Assembly: GCF_022346995.1 (NCBI RefSeq)
Contig: NZ_JAKRNM010000004.1
Span: forward strand, 310,001 to 374,000
Source of the DNA: Paenibacillus sp. ACRRY
Lineage (GTDB): Bacteria > Bacillota > Bacilli > Paenibacillales > Paenibacillaceae
Length of the DNA stretch: 64,000 bases
Direction of reading: 5' to 3'
The notes beneath the pieces were generated by a model that was not told where the DNA came from, did no database searches, and worked only from the letters and a program-made list of their open reading frames with translations. Both the position numbers and the translations under genes were made by a program. Positions within the stretch are counted from its first letter, which is position 1. Each line of letters begins with the position of its first letter. This document shows positions 26,669 to 36,638 of this stretch, in pieces.

Positions 26669-27471
26669 TGAAAAATGAAACGAGCGTCATCCGGCGCAAA
26701 CCTCGGAAGAACCCGCTTCGCTGGGTCATTGTGTTACTGCTCATCCTGGTGTATGCCTGGGCACTGGCAGGCGTACCGTTTACTGGCCTCAAGGAAACAG
26801 CTGGACAGATTATGAAGGCGATTATTGCCGGGATTTTCTCACCTGACTGGGACTTTGTCTATTTGCCGGAAGGTGAAGATTTGCTGCGAGGATTGTTGGA
26901 TACGCTAGCGATCTCGATCCTGGGAACCGTTATCTCGGCTGTACTGTGTATTCCGTTTGCTTTCTGGTCTGCCAGAAACATGAGCCGCTTCCGCGGCATA
27001 TCGGGTGCAGGGAAAATGGTGCTGAGCTTCATCCGTACCTTCCCCGAGATCATTATGGCATTGCTGTTTATCAAGGCTGTAGGACCGGGTTCCTTCGCGG
27101 GTGTACTTGCACTTGGACTGCATTCCATCGGGATGCTGGGTAAACTGTTCGCGGATGAAGTGGAAAATATCGATTATGGTCCTTCAGAAGCGTTGCTCGC
27201 TTCGGGAGCAACTCGTATGCAGCAGCTGTGGTTTGCCGTGCTGCCGCAAGTATTGCCTGGATTCCTCAACTATACGTTGTATCGCTTCGAGATTAACGTT
27301 CGTTCTGCGACCATTCTGGGTGTCATTGGGGCAGGGGGAATTGGTACACCGCTGATCTTCGCACTCGGCACGCGGAACTGGCCGCGAGTAGGGATTATCC
27401 TGCTGGGGATCATCGTGATGATCACAATCATTGACCTGATCTCGGGGTATATCCGGAAGAAGCTGGTGTAG
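26665..27471 (+). CDS. phnE: Phosphonate-type ABC importer permease PhnE (2)
   Basis: A 268-residue permease homologous to the previous gene. The loop 'GPSEALLASGATRMQQLWFAVLP' and the shared 'YRFEINVRSATILGVIGAGGIG' identify the PhnE family. It overlaps the preceding stop by four bases. The last gene of the phnDCEE operon; a terminator follows. Confidence 0.86.
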   Translation: MMKNETSVIRRKPRKNPLRWVIVLLLILVYAWALAGVPFTGLKETAGQIMKAIIAGIFSPDWDFVYLPEGEDLLRGLLDTLAISILGTVISAVLCIPFAFWSARNMSRFRGISGAGKMVLSFIRTFPEIIMALLFIKAVGPGSFAGVLALGLHSIGMLGKLFADEVENIDYGPSEALLASGATRMQQLWFAVLPQVLPGFLNYTLYRFEINVRSATILGVIGAGGIGTPLIFALGTRNWPRVGIILLGIIVMITIIDLISGYIRKKLV

Positions 27472-27507
27472 CTAATCGTAGAATTCTTGATTTATTGGTC
27501 TATAAGA

Positions 27508-27551
27508 GGCTATCACGTGTTGAAATATAAATGCACGGGTAGTCTTTTTTT
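27508..27551 (+). terminator. Terminator after phn operon
   Basis: GGCTATC-A-CGTG (27508-27519) pairs with CACG-GGTAGTC (27534-27544) with wobbles and one bulge, followed by seven T. Confidence 0.6.
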
Positions 27552-27642
27552 GTTTTAACTAAATCTTTGATTCCAATGATCCCTTTAGGTTTGCAACATT
27601 TGGAGTTCATTCTCGTTTCTATATTTAAAAAGTGGTGAAACT

Positions 27643-28059
27643 ATGAGATCGGCCATCTTCGTAGGCGTTGTTGTCTTGCTGGCCATATGTATAGGCTGTA
27701 GAGGGCATGAAAGGCTTATTGTTGAGGATGATTTTCTGGAACATTTTATAACTTCACTTGAAGAACAGGGATTAAAAGTTGAGCCGATGGAGCCTTCAAC
27801 GAGTATAGACATGCAGGGCAAAGTTCCATTTCAGATGAGCATTTCTCAGAACGGAGAGGATCGTGATACTGTATTTGTTTATTTCTTGAATTCGGTCAAT
27901 CAGACGAAGCAGGCACTTGAACAAGCAAGCTTCACAATAACCTCTTTAACAAAGATCGGTAAATACCAAAAAAATAATGTAATCGTTATTCACTATGCAC
28001 TGGATGGTAATTTGGGGAAGTATGATTCTCATATTCATGAAGCGATAAATACAGATTAG
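27643..28059 (+). CDS. Small lipoprotein-like hypothetical protein
   Basis: A 138-residue protein with an N-terminal hydrophobic segment ending 'AICIGC', a possible but imperfect lipobox (Cys instead of Leu at -3). The rest is acidic and soluble with no motif I recognise. The ribosome site is weak (GTGGTGAA). It stands alone between the phn operon terminator and a bidirectional terminator. Function unknown. Confidence 0.6.
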   Translation: MRSAIFVGVVVLLAICIGCRGHERLIVEDDFLEHFITSLEEQGLKVEPMEPSTSIDMQGKVPFQMSISQNGEDRDTVFVYFLNSVNQTKQALEQASFTITSLTKIGKYQKNNVIVIHYALDGNLGKYDSHIHEAINTD

Positions 28060-28098
28060 CTCAGTAAAAGTCAGCACAACATGCATAAATAAAATAAA

Positions 28099-28151
28099 AA
28101 ACCGAAACCATGTTGCCCGGCATTGAGGCAGCGGTTGGTTTCGGTTTATTT
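28099..28151. terminator. Bidirectional terminator
   Basis: A perfect 12-bp stem (AAACCGAAACCA 28099-28110, TGGTTTCGGTTT 28136-28147) is flanked by A/T-rich tracts on both sides. It sits between the converging small lipoprotein gene and the large secreted protein gene. Confidence 0.75.
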
Positions 28152-28160
28152 TGTAATCTC

Positions 28161-30965
28161 TTAGCTAGCCAAAGGCAGTGCTTTGGTAACTTGAACCGTA
28201 ATCGTTTCGGTGCTTGTCACACCAGCTGAATTCACCAGCTCAGCACGGTACGTGTATGTTCCGTTGGCACGACCGGACAGGTCTGTTGCCGCGCTTTGAG
28301 CAGAAGGTGTTGCAGCTTTCAAGGCTTGAGTATCAATCAATACATCATTTTCATAGAGGCGATACTCTGTTGCATTTGTACCCCACCAGAGGTTCATCGT
28401 TACTTTGTAGTTGCCATCTCCATCCCAGTTGTCCTGGGAGAGGACTGCTTTGCCTGGAGCAGCATTGGCAACTTGAACCGTCAATACTTCACTGCGAGTG
28501 GAACCGCTGGAGTTCGTCAACTCAGCCACATACGTATAAGTACCGTTGGCTTTGCCAGTAATCGTGGTTTTGGCCGATTGTGCTTGCGGAGAAGCACTGG
28601 TCAGCGTTTGCGAATCGATCAACACGCCGTCTTCGTACAATTTGTAGCTTGTTGCGTTTTCACCCCACCAGAGGTTCATGCTAACAGTATAGGATCCTTC
28701 AAGGAGACCATTGGTATGGCCATTATTGGAGGAAAGCACGGGTTTACCCGGTGCACCCGCCGAAGGAATCGAAGGCTCTTCACCGCCGCCTTCTTCCTCG
28801 GCAGCAGCAAAATCATTCAGGTTTCTTGGTTTCAATTGATATACATCCTTGAAGATGGCAGCCACACCGGTAACATTGATCTTGTCACCTGCTGCGTAAG
28901 GGAAGCTCGATTCAGTTACCCCTGTCCGTGTATCGACACGTACATGAGTGCTTGTCCCGTCAGCTGCAACTGCGTCGAATTCAAACGATCCAACAGGTGT
29001 TGCGCTGACAATGTTTTCAACCGTTACGTCTTTCAGTTGGATCAATTGTCCCTGATTGTTATCCGTTACTGTCGATGCTTCAACAGGAGCCGGGATATCA
29101 GCTGTTCCTGTTTTCTCGATGGCAACAATATCAGTCAGTTCGAACTCGGAGTTATACAGCGCCGTAGCTGCTGTAACCTTAACCATGTCTCCGGCATGGA
29201 AACCGCTTGTGCTTTGGAAAACATACAGTCCGCCTGTTTCATCCTGCAAGTAGAAGGATTGTCCGCCAAATGCGCCTGGCTCTGTAGTCACAACGCCTTC
29301 AACGGTTACCGTTGTTCCGGCTGTTTTGGCACGTGCTTCAGCAATGGTGATTGCTGCAGGAATCGGTCCTTCTTCCTCCGGAAGCTGCTCGGCTGGAACA
29401 TTGCTGATCGTGACAGCACTCGTGATCAGGTTGCTGCCGTTCAGGCGAAGACGCAAGTTCGCGGCACCGGAAGTTCCTGGCTTGATGCGAACGTTCAGAT
29501 CCTTGATTGCCCGGCCTTTGCTATCGGAAGTTACGCTGAACGTGGAGCTGTAGCCATAGGAAGTCGGCCAAGTGCCGTTCTCATTCTGAATCATCGCTAC
29601 TTGAGTTCCGCCAGTCAGATAAATTCCTGCACTGTACCCGGATACAGTCGTGTTGGCAGGCATGTTTTCCACGACAACGCGGACCTGGAAGTCCTCTGCG
29701 TTAGGCAGTGTATCCTGTTTTACGAAGCTGTAGGAAGCATTAGCGCTGGAAGCAGGTCCGCCATAAGAACCTGGTTTGAAGGTGGAGCTGTCATACCATT
29801 TGTATCCTGCAGCTGGTGCAGCCCAAGGTTCAGCCTGTGGCTCGGTGGAAGCGGCTGGTTCTTCGAATGCCAGCAATGCAGTTGGATTATCGAGTTCCAA
29901 ACCGTTTACCTGGGTAAAATCGGTATAGTTTTCTTGCGTAGCGAGCCAGTTTACTGTGTTGACGAGCAGCGCAGCATCATCGGCTTCTTTGAAACCATCA
30001 TAGGTTGTTTTGCGTGCACCCGTCTCTTCACGCAAATATTTAGGTGACGCATCTTCTACTGGGGAGGAGTCTCCGATGAAGGCTGCTTTACCCGCACCCA
30101 GCTTGGATACAGCTACGTAAGGACCTTCTTCGATTCCGCCGCCGTTGTAGACGCCTTGATCGACTGCATTATTCCATTTTGCATTGGTTTTTGGCAGGTA
30201 GACGATACCTTTTGCTTTTTCCGGATCGGTAATAGCGAGGGTGGAACCGGCATGCATGGCTACAGCCGATACCCCTTCAGTGATCCCGAAGGCTTGATCT
30301 GCCGGTACAATGATATTGGCATCGATATCGCCAAGTGCGTTATAGCGGAATCGTACGCCAAAGTTATCGGACAACCAGTCCGTACTGGTTACATTTTGCA
30401 TGGCTGCAGAGTTACGTTCCTCTGTGCTCATACCTTTAGCTGGGTCTTCGTATGCTCCACGACGGTAGCCGTTAATGACTTCAGAGCCATCCCAGCGGTT
30501 TTTGTTGCGGTCGGCATTATAGTGATCTCCGACGAAGAAGATACTGCCGCCAGATTCAACATACTGCTTCAGCGCAGCTTGTTCTGATGTTTTGAAAGGA
30601 ATTTGGGGTTCTGCAATAACAAATACGTTATACTCCTTGAGATCATCATAGGTAAATGGAGTTGTTTTTCGAAGTTCCTTCACGTAGTACCCGTCATTTG
30701 CGAGTGCATTACCGAAGTCCGAGAATCCGCCATCAATAACCCAGTCTGCAGCTCCAGCTGTCTGACCATGCGAGTTGTCGAACAATACCTTTTTGCCGGC
30801 ATTTTCGTTCACAACTTTTGCCTGGATGAACGGTGCCGGATCCGTTGGTCCCTCTGCGTGAACAGCAGCATTCCCATTCCATAATCCGACCTGAAGCGGT
30901 AAAGCCATAGACAATGCAAGGAGTGATTTTAACCATACTCCACGCATGCTTGTCAATTTACCCAA
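28161..30965 (-). CDS. Large secreted protein: DUF4350-like, OB-fold and chitinase-N-type domains
   Basis: A 934-residue secreted protein. The TTG start at 30965 follows GGGAGGG at 6 bases; a signal peptide ends near 'AAVHAEG'. Residues about 40-350 form a glutamine-amidotransferase-like/DUF4350-like domain ('[16 protein letters not shown]', '[10 protein letters not shown]', '[12 protein letters not shown]'). A beta-rich middle follows, then an OB-fold region (about 545-735; '[20 protein letters not shown]') like those of nuclease YhcR. Two tandem 90-residue modules close it ('[20 protein letters not shown]' and '[20 protein letters not shown]'), like the N-terminal domain of chitinase A. I see no nuclease catalytic domain. 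It may bind DNA or polysaccharide outside the cell; its activity is unknown. Confidence 0.7.
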   Translation of the reverse strand: MGKLTSMRGVWLKSLLALSMALPLQVGLWNGNAAVHAEGPTDPAPFIQAKVVNENAGKKVLFDNSHGQTAGAADWVIDGGFSDFGNALANDGYYVKELRKTTPFTYDDLKEYNVFVIAEPQIPFKTSEQAALKQYVESGGSIFFVGDHYNADRNKNRWDGSEVINGYRRGAYEDPAKGMSTEERNSAAMQNVTSTDWLSDNFGVRFRYNALGDIDANIIVPADQAFGITEGVSAVAMHAGSTLAITDPEKAKGIVYLPKTNAKWNNAVDQGVYNGGGIEEGPYVAVSKLGAGKAAFIGDSSPVEDASPKYLREETGARKTTYDGFKEADDAALLVNTVNWLATQENYTDFTQVNGLELDNPTALLAFEEPAASTEPQAEPWAAPAAGYKWYDSSTFKPGSYGGPASSANASYSFVKQDTLPNAEDFQVRVVVENMPANTTVSGYSAGIYLTGGTQVAMIQNENGTWPTSYGYSSTFSVTSDSKGRAIKDLNVRIKPGTSGAANLRLRLNGSNLITSAVTISNVPAEQLPEEEGPIPAAITIAEARAKTAGTTVTVEGVVTTEPGAFGGQSFYLQDETGGLYVFQSTSGFHAGDMVKVTAATALYNSEFELTDIVAIEKTGTADIPAPVEASTVTDNNQGQLIQLKDVTVENIVSATPVGSFEFDAVAADGTSTHVRVDTRTGVTESSFPYAAGDKINVTGVAAIFKDVYQLKPRNLNDFAAAEEEGGGEEPSIPSAGAPGKPVLSSNNGHTNGLLEGSYTVSMNLWWGENATSYKLYEDGVLIDSQTLTSASPQAQSAKTTITGKANGTYTYVAELTNSSGSTRSEVLTVQVANAAPGKAVLSQDNWDGDGNYKVTMNLWWGTNATEYRLYENDVLIDTQALKAATPSAQSAATDLSGRANGTYTYRAELVNSAGVTSTETITVQVTKALPLAS

Positions 30966-31170
30966 CCAAATCCCTCCCAAATATTAGTTGATTCATAAGT
31001 TCGTCCATATTCTATCACACCAAAATCTCACATAGTCATAACAATTTGTAAAAAATTCCTCGAGTTTTGTAAAATTGATCCATAAGTCATACGTCAAAAT
31101 GAGAATATACGATAAAAGCTTACATCCTCTGTTTATTTTTGCTCTTGCATAATCTGAAAAAAGCCATCTC

Positions 31171-31647
31171 TTAGGAGATGACTTTGGCACGTATGCGATT
31201 CACGGCATGGAATACCGAAGATTTGATCATGCCTTCACTGCGATTGACGAGCTGAGCGGTTTCCTTGATGCTGTATCCATGAACGACGCGCAGCTCCAGA
31301 ATTCTGCGATGTTCTGGATTACTGACGACAGAGAAGAGATCGTTGACACTCTCGGTGATCTCCAGTTCGGATATGTCACAGTGGTACGTTGGCACGTCAA
31401 GCCTGCTATCCCGCTTCATGGTTCTCGTTCGTTTGCGGAAGGTGTCCAGAGCGAGGTTGTATGCAATCTTTTTGAGATAGTAGAGCAGTCGATCTTCAGG
31501 GATGTCTGCGTGAACGTTCATGAGCCGAATGAAACATTCCTGCGTCAGATCTTCCGCATCTTGAGGCTGTCTAACGATATGGGATAAGTACCGAGTGATA
31601 TCCGATTTATAGTTAACATATGCGTTGTTAATGGTTGTGCTGTTCAT
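31171..31647 (-). CDS. ECF-type RNA polymerase sigma factor
   Basis: A 158-residue group 4 sigma factor: region 2 with 'DAEDLTQECFIRLM' (core binding, -10 recognition) and region 4 with 'GYSIKETAQLVNRSEGMIKSSVFHAVNRIR' in outline (-35 recognition helix-turn-helix). The ATG at 31647 has AAAGGAGA 9-10 bases upstream; the frame continues to 31734 without support. No anti-sigma gene is beside it, so it is an orphan here. The large secreted protein gene lies downstream on the same strand and could be a target. Confidence 0.85.
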   Translation of the reverse strand: MNSTTINNAYVNYKSDITRYLSHIVRQPQDAEDLTQECFIRLMNVHADIPEDRLLYYLKKIAYNLALDTFRKRTRTMKRDSRLDVPTYHCDISELEITESVNDLFSVVSNPEHRRILELRVVHGYSIKETAQLVNRSEGMIKSSVFHAVNRIRAKVIS

Positions 31648-32152
31648 GTGATGGGGGTCTCCTTTGGTTACCGTCTGCATATCCGTTCCGGTTTGTGCTA
31701 TTCGATTGTCAGTATAGCGAGAGGATGTTTCCAAACGCGCTAAACTTGTATCTAACTTGTAACAATTGGAGCTTAGCGACCTACGCTGCCCGCATCAAGA
31801 TTGAGACCACCAATCTTAAAATGAGACTTCGATGGACATGTGAAAGGTAGTGGAGGAGACGAAGTCGATTCTGGACTTTTTTGAAATGAGTCTCAATAAA
31901 ACACTGAATATTGATCGTTTTGAACGGATATTTGCCTATGTCATAGTGGAAAGGATGTCTATAATAGTACCCGTTGGGCGGGAATGCTTGCTCTGAATTG
32001 AATGAGGAATGGAAGGAGGACAGTGCTCTGGAAGTCGATTAAGTGGTTGTTCGACTTTATTTATGTAAGCGCAATCATTATGTTGTGGCGACCTGTTCTG
32101 TTCAAAATTAAGATAAGCATCACCTATTCTGTCTCAAGGAGAGTGAAGGTTG
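31648..32152. other. Intergenic region, divergent sigma factor / lyase
   Basis: About 500 bp without a gene I can support. A short hydrophobic frame near 32002-32184 has no ribosome site and runs into the lyase gene. A TATAAT at about 31961 lacks a good -35, so the lyase promoter may be activator-dependent. No inverted repeat or RNA motif stood out. Confidence 0.4.
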
Positions 32153-34570
32153 ATGAATTCCAAAACAACAGTAAGGGTACATAAGGAAGAGTTTCCACGT
32201 GTACAGACCAATCGCCGGAAGGTACGTATGCCGCTTGCGGCCAAGGTGTTATCCTCGGCACTCAGCGTAGCCTTGCTTATTGCGGGAACCGCGGGGACAA
32301 GCGGAGCAGCGGCTTCCAATGGCAGCAGTGCAGCAGAGGCTAGCCTTCAATCACACAAGGGGGGCGGTTCATTGAAAGAGATTCAGCTCGAATATTTGGA
32401 TCGGGGGCTGGTGGCAGCATCCACGTCCGAAGGTGTTTTTCTAAGCTGGAGGTTACTTGGGGATGAGGCAACGGGGTACAGCGACAAAGGGCTGACAGGC
32501 ACGAACTTCAACGTATACCGCGACGGCAAGAAGATTGCTACCGTTACGGACAGTACGAACTATATCGATCCCGCAGGAAAATCGTCTTCCCGCTATGAAG
32601 TGGCCGCTGTTAACAGCAAGGGAAAGGAAAGCAAGCGCAGCAGCTCCGTTAAGCCGTGGGCGAATGGCTATATGGATATTCCACTGCAAAAACCCGCTGA
32701 TGGGGTTACACCTGCTGGCGAAGCCTACACGTACTCCGCGAATGACATGAGCGTAGGTGATGTGGACGGAGACGGCCAATATGAGTTTTTCGTCAAATGG
32801 GACCCTTCCAACGCCAAGGATGTATCTCAAAAAGGCTACACCGGTAAAACGTACGTCGATTGCTACACCTTGGACGGCCAGTTGTTGTACCGGATTGATC
32901 TCGGGGTCAACATCCGTGCGGGTGCTCACTATACACAGATGCTGGTTTATGATTTTGATGGAGATGGCAAGGCAGAATTGATGTTCAAGACCGCTCCGGG
33001 AACCAAGATTATCAAATATAACAAAAAAGGAAAAGTGACGTCTGAGAAGTACATCACTCTGCCGAAAGAAGACCGCAAAGCAGGGTACTCCAACGAAGAT
33101 GACTATCGTTTAAGTGCTGACGGTTATTATGATCATGTGGTCGACATGTTCAAAAACTGGCACAAACACGAGGAAGTTGTGAAGGGGAACTGGCCTGCTA
33201 CGCTGGAGGAGGCTTTTGGCATAGAGAAGAAGTATGCCTATCCATTGTCCCAGCAGGATGCCGAGAGCCTGGCTGATTACTTCATCGATGTCTATGCGCC
33301 AAGCCGCAGTGACAAGAACGAGCTGCGCAAATTCGAAGGTTTTATCGTAGATGGACCTGAGTATGTGACCGTGTTTGAAGGAGAATCTGGCAAAGAGCTC
33401 GAGACCATTCCTTACGAGCCGGAGCGCCATGATGATGGTCTGATGTGGGGCGATTATGCCATGGCACGGATCGAGCCGGGTAACCGGGTGGATCGTTTCC
33501 TGGCAGGAGTGGCGTATCTGGATGGCAAGAAGCCATCTGCTGTCTTTGCACGTGGGTACTATACACGCTCGACGATGGTTGCTTATAACTGGGACGGCAA
33601 AAAGCTCAAACGCGAATGGAAAGTGGACAGTGGCTGGACTCCGATGAAAAATCCGTTCAACGATGGACCACACGGTGTAGATGGCACAGATCCGGAGTAC
33701 GGCTCCATTACAACTCAAGGTGCTCATTATTTCAGTGTGGCTGATGTTGATGGAGATGGTAAGCAGGAGATTATCTACGGTTCAGCTACGATTGATCATG
33801 ACGGCAGTGTGCTGTACAGCTCAACGGATCTGATGCCTGCTGAAAGTGCCGCACCGGGAACGATTGCCCGCCTGGGTCATGGGGATGCACTGCATGTGGC
33901 AGATATTGATCCGGATCGTCCAGGACTTGAAATCTTCATGGTACATGAAGGCGGTCCGTGGGCTCCATATGGATATTCCTTGCGGGATGCCAAAACGGGA
34001 GAAGTGATCTATGGCGGCTATACAGGGAAAGATACCGGACGCGGGATGGTTGGAGATGTAGATCCAACTCGTAGAGGCTTGGAGACATGGGCTGTAGGAT
34101 TGTGGACAGCCAGTGGGGAGAAAATAAGTGATAAGGCGCCGGGCACCAATATGAATATTCGCTGGGCAGCAGATATGACGACTCAGATCGTGGACGGGGC
34201 GATTGATGTTACCCCAACCATCAAGGATTGGAATCGCGGTACACTGCTGACAGCTACAGGCACATTAACCAACAATTACACCAAAGGCACGCCTTCTCTG
34301 GTGGCCGATATCTTCGGGGATTGGCGGGAAGAGATGTTGGTGAGAACTGAGGACAGCTCGGCCATCCGCATCTATCTGAGTACGGAGAAGACAGACCGGA
34401 AGCTGTACACGCTGATGCATGACGCCATGTACCGCTTGGGTATTGCCGGACAGAACAGCGGTTACAACCAGCCTTCCTACCCGTCCTTCTACATGGCATC
34501 GGATATCGACTGGTCGAAGGTAACGCTGCCCAAGTTCTCTACTCCCCAATCAGGTAAGGGTGGAAAATGA
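32153..34570 (+). CDS. Secreted rhamnogalacturonan lyase, PL11
   Basis: An 805-residue polysaccharide lyase family 11 enzyme, homologous to B. subtilis YesW/YesX, which cut the rhamnogalacturonan I backbone of pectin by beta-elimination. A long basic N-region and hydrophobic core up to about residue 55 form the signal peptide. The family start 'LEYLDRGLVA' and a fibronectin-like stretch follow, then an eight-bladed propeller with calcium-binding 'DVDGDGQYEF', 'DFDGDGKAEL' and 'DVDGDGKQEI' loops, and 'APGTIARLGHGDALHVADI'. The ATG at 32153 has AAGGAG 10-11 bases upstream. No transporter is adjacent; it stands as its own unit with a terminator. The lyase releases fragments that the sugar importers may take up. 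Confidence 0.88.
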   Translation: MNSKTTVRVHKEEFPRVQTNRRKVRMPLAAKVLSSALSVALLIAGTAGTSGAAASNGSSAAEASLQSHKGGGSLKEIQLEYLDRGLVAASTSEGVFLSWRLLGDEATGYSDKGLTGTNFNVYRDGKKIATVTDSTNYIDPAGKSSSRYEVAAVNSKGKESKRSSSVKPWANGYMDIPLQKPADGVTPAGEAYTYSANDMSVGDVDGDGQYEFFVKWDPSNAKDVSQKGYTGKTYVDCYTLDGQLLYRIDLGVNIRAGAHYTQMLVYDFDGDGKAELMFKTAPGTKIIKYNKKGKVTSEKYITLPKEDRKAGYSNEDDYRLSADGYYDHVVDMFKNWHKHEEVVKGNWPATLEEAFGIEKKYAYPLSQQDAESLADYFIDVYAPSRSDKNELRKFEGFIVDGPEYVTVFEGESGKELETIPYEPERHDDGLMWGDYAMARIEPGNRVDRFLAGVAYLDGKKPSAVFARGYYTRSTMVAYNWDGKKLKREWKVDSGWTPMKNPFNDGPHGVDGTDPEYGSITTQGAHYFSVADVDGDGKQEIIYGSATIDHDGSVLYSSTDLMPAESAAPGTIARLGHGDALHVADIDPDRPGLEIFMVHEGGPWAPYGYSLRDAKTGEVIYGGYTGKDTGRGMVGDVDPTRRGLETWAVGLWTASGEKISDKAPGTNMNIRWAADMTTQIVDGAIDVTPTIKDWNRGTLLTATGTLTNNYTKGTPSLVADIFGDWREEMLVRTEDSSAIRIYLSTEKTDRKLYTLMHDAMYRLGIAGQNSGYNQPSYPSFYMASDIDWSKVTLPKFSTPQSGKGGK

Positions 34571-34611
34571 TTAGGCTCAGGATAATGAAAAAAGGTTTCT
34601 AATTATAAAAT

Positions 34612-34665
34612 AGCTCTGGAATATCCCAATGTGTTTCAACACATGCAGGGTTCCAGAGCTTTTTT
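34612..34665 (+). terminator. Terminator after PL11 lyase gene
   Basis: A perfect 10-bp stem (AGCTCTGGAA 34612-34621, TTCCAGAGCT 34651-34660) is followed by six T; an inner TGTGTT/AACACA hairpin stabilises it. Confidence 0.8.
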
Positions 34666-34748
34666 ACGCAAGAATAAGAGTAAGAATGAGAACTGGATCG
34701 AAAACTCATCCAATCGAGGGGCGCTATAGCAGCGCTATATCATTATCT

Positions 34749-35360
34749 TCATGTCAAATGTTCTATGGACGCGAATGCTTCAATCCTGCAGTTTCCTTTA
34801 TCAAAGATTAGCTTGGTTATGGAACATTCGGGAATAAGACGGTTTTGTACAGATTTAAAATCAGGATGCCAGACGTCAAGCTCCCGCTCATTGAACGTTT
34901 GAACCAGGAAATCAGTAATAAGTCCGCCATGGGTAACCACGATGATGTTACGGTTTGCCGGCTCTTCATTGTGCAATTCGGCCAGTAGGGAGGCCAGACG
35001 TTGACCCGCTTTTTTGGCCGAGTCACCCACAGGCGGGATGTAATCCGGATCAGACGTACATTGCTCCCACATCGCAATAAATTCTTCAAAGGTCTGATCA
35101 GGGCAATCGCCCCAATTGGCACGCTCTCGCAAGCGGGAATCTTCGGTTATAGGACAACGAGTGTACAAGGCAATCCTTTCGGCGGTTTCTTTTGCTCTTT
35201 GAAGGGGACTGGTAACGATTTTGGAGATGGGAAAGGCAGCCCGGGCCATATGCCTTGCTGTGGACTCGGCTTGTATGATCCCTTCAGGAGTAAGGGAGAC
35301 ATCACCGCTACGCCTTTCTTTTAAACCGTGTCTCACGAGATAGAAGATGGTACTCATCAT
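34749..35360 (-). CDS. Histidine phosphatase family protein
   Basis: A 203-residue phosphoglycerate-mutase-like phosphatase. The catalytic motif is 'LVRHG' near residue 8, followed by 'SPLQRAKETAERI' with the second arginine, Glu in 'RLRERANWG' and the second His in 'VVTHGG'. The length fits the CobC/GpmB-type branch; the substrate is not readable. Start ATG at 35360 has AAGGAGG 6 bases upstream. It is divergent from the AraC regulator across a region holding an AT-rich palindrome. Confidence 0.8.
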   Translation of the reverse strand: MMSTIFYLVRHGLKERRSGDVSLTPEGIIQAESTARHMARAAFPISKIVTSPLQRAKETAERIALYTRCPITEDSRLRERANWGDCPDQTFEEFIAMWEQCTSDPDYIPPVGDSAKKAGQRLASLLAELHNEEPANRNIIVVTHGGLITDFLVQTFNERELDVWHPDFKSVQNRLIPECSITKLIFDKGNCRIEAFASIEHLT

Positions 35361-35409
35361 ACTCGACCTCCTTATATGATGGGAAATAGGTGTGTAATCA
35401 ATTAGATGG

Positions 35410-35433
35410 TTAGCTAATTATATAATTATCTAA
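35410..35433. promoter_or_regulatory. 24-bp AT-rich palindrome, possible operator
   Basis: A near-perfect palindrome (one mismatched pair) centred on ATTATATAAT lies between the divergent histidine phosphatase and AraC-regulator genes. TTAG and CTAA form the ends. Likely a regulator binding site; which protein binds it is unknown. Confidence 0.4.
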
Positions 35434-35536
35434 TCACAATAAGCAAATCTATTTGAAGTAATGGAGTTTAAAACCACCTTGCAGAATTGCTACAATGGGG
35501 AAAAGTGAGGATCGCTGCATCAATGGAGGTATGGAC

Positions 35537-36547
35537 ATGAGCACGAAACGCTTTACGGGAAGCCTGTTTCAGGAGGAGCTGCGAACGGAGGACTGTGGGC
35601 CGCGATTCTATGCGTACTATTATAAGCAATGGGACAACTACAGCATGGCCTACCACAATCATGATTCGACTGAGATTATGTATATCATTTCGGGGATGTG
35701 CAGGGTGGATGTGCAGAAGCCGGATGGGGGTTCGGAGCAGGCTGTATTGAAAAAGGGACAGTTTATTCTGCTGGATGCCAATGTGCCGCACCGTTTGCTG
35801 GTTGAGGATGGTGTTCCTTGCCGGATGTTAAATGTGGAGTTTGGATTTGCCGGCTCGGCGCCGGGACAACCCTCCATACGCCAGCTGGCTCACGAAGAAG
35901 AGGAAGTCGAGACCTTTTTAACGCAGAGTTCGCCTTACATGGTACTGCCTGACCCGGAAGAGGTATACCACATTATGAAAAGCCTCGTACTGGAGCTGGA
36001 TCAACGTGGCCTCATGGATCACGGCGGGTCTGCTATCCAGGTGCGAATCATTCCTTCTGATGAACGGTCACATCATCGCGAAGCCAGGAATCTCAAGTCA
36101 CCGGAACAGGGAACGCTGGTGCGTACACTGTTTATCCAGCTGCTGGTCCGGGTTGCGCGGCTGCGTGGGGAGATGAGCCGGAGTGCGCCGGACCAGACGG
36201 AGCTATATGTTATACGAACCATTGAGTTCATGCATCACAACATGGATCGCAGCATTCAGATGAAGGATATCGCGGCAGCGGTCAATTTGCATCCCGGCTA
36301 TCTGCATCGCATTTTTCGTCAGCACACCCAGCGGACCCCAACCGACTATCTTACGATGCTTCGAATGGAGAAGGCCAAGATGCTCCTGCAGCAGACCAAT
36401 ATCCCAATCTCGGAAATTTCGGAGTACGTGGGCGTGGGAAGTCGTCAGTATTTCCACATGTTATTCAAAAAATATACAAGCTGGACTCCGGTTGAATATC
36501 GGTCCATGATGGAGAGACATGTCAGCCAGTATCCACCAGAGGAATGA
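35537..36547 (+). CDS. AraC-family regulator with cupin domain
   Basis: A 336-residue transcription regulator. An N-terminal cupin-like sensor ('NHDSTEIMYIISGMCRVDV' to 'LLDANVPHRL') is followed by a C-terminal AraC double helix-turn-helix ('AAAVNLHPGYLHRIFRQHTQ', 'ISEYVGVGSRQYFHMLFKKY'). ATG 35537 is 7 bases after GGAGG. It lies directly upstream of the GH4 glycosidase gene on the same strand, so it probably activates it in response to an alpha-galactoside; this is context inference. Confidence 0.85.
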   Translation: MSTKRFTGSLFQEELRTEDCGPRFYAYYYKQWDNYSMAYHNHDSTEIMYIISGMCRVDVQKPDGGSEQAVLKKGQFILLDANVPHRLLVEDGVPCRMLNVEFGFAGSAPGQPSIRQLAHEEEEVETFLTQSSPYMVLPDPEEVYHIMKSLVLELDQRGLMDHGGSAIQVRIIPSDERSHHREARNLKSPEQGTLVRTLFIQLLVRVARLRGEMSRSAPDQTELYVIRTIEFMHHNMDRSIQMKDIAAAVNLHPGYLHRIFRQHTQRTPTDYLTMLRMEKAKMLLQQTNIPISEISEYVGVGSRQYFHMLFKKYTSWTPVEYRSMMERHVSQYPPEE

Positions 36548-36608
36548 GTGGATTGTGTTATTTTTAGCCAAGGGAGAAGTATGCATTTGATAATAGAAGT
36601 TAGGATTT

Positions 36609-36638
36609 TTGACAACCTGATCTGGAACAGGTCATGAT
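36609..36638 (+). promoter_or_regulatory. Candidate promoter of GH4 gene
   Basis: TTGACA at 36609-36614 is followed after 18 bp by CATGAT at 36633-36638. The weak -10 would fit activation by the adjacent AraC regulator. A poor cre-like match (TGATAACGCTTCCT) overlaps just downstream. Confidence 0.4.

Noticed and set aside
28296-30047. 583-codon plus-strand frame opposite the large secreted protein gene
   Set aside because: It is the antisense shadow of a gene with clear domains and a signal peptide; its own translation is Cys/Ser/Arg-rich with no family and no ribosome site.
32002-32184. 60-codon hydrophobic frame before the PL11 lyase
   Set aside because: No ribosome site and it overlaps the lyase start in a different frame.
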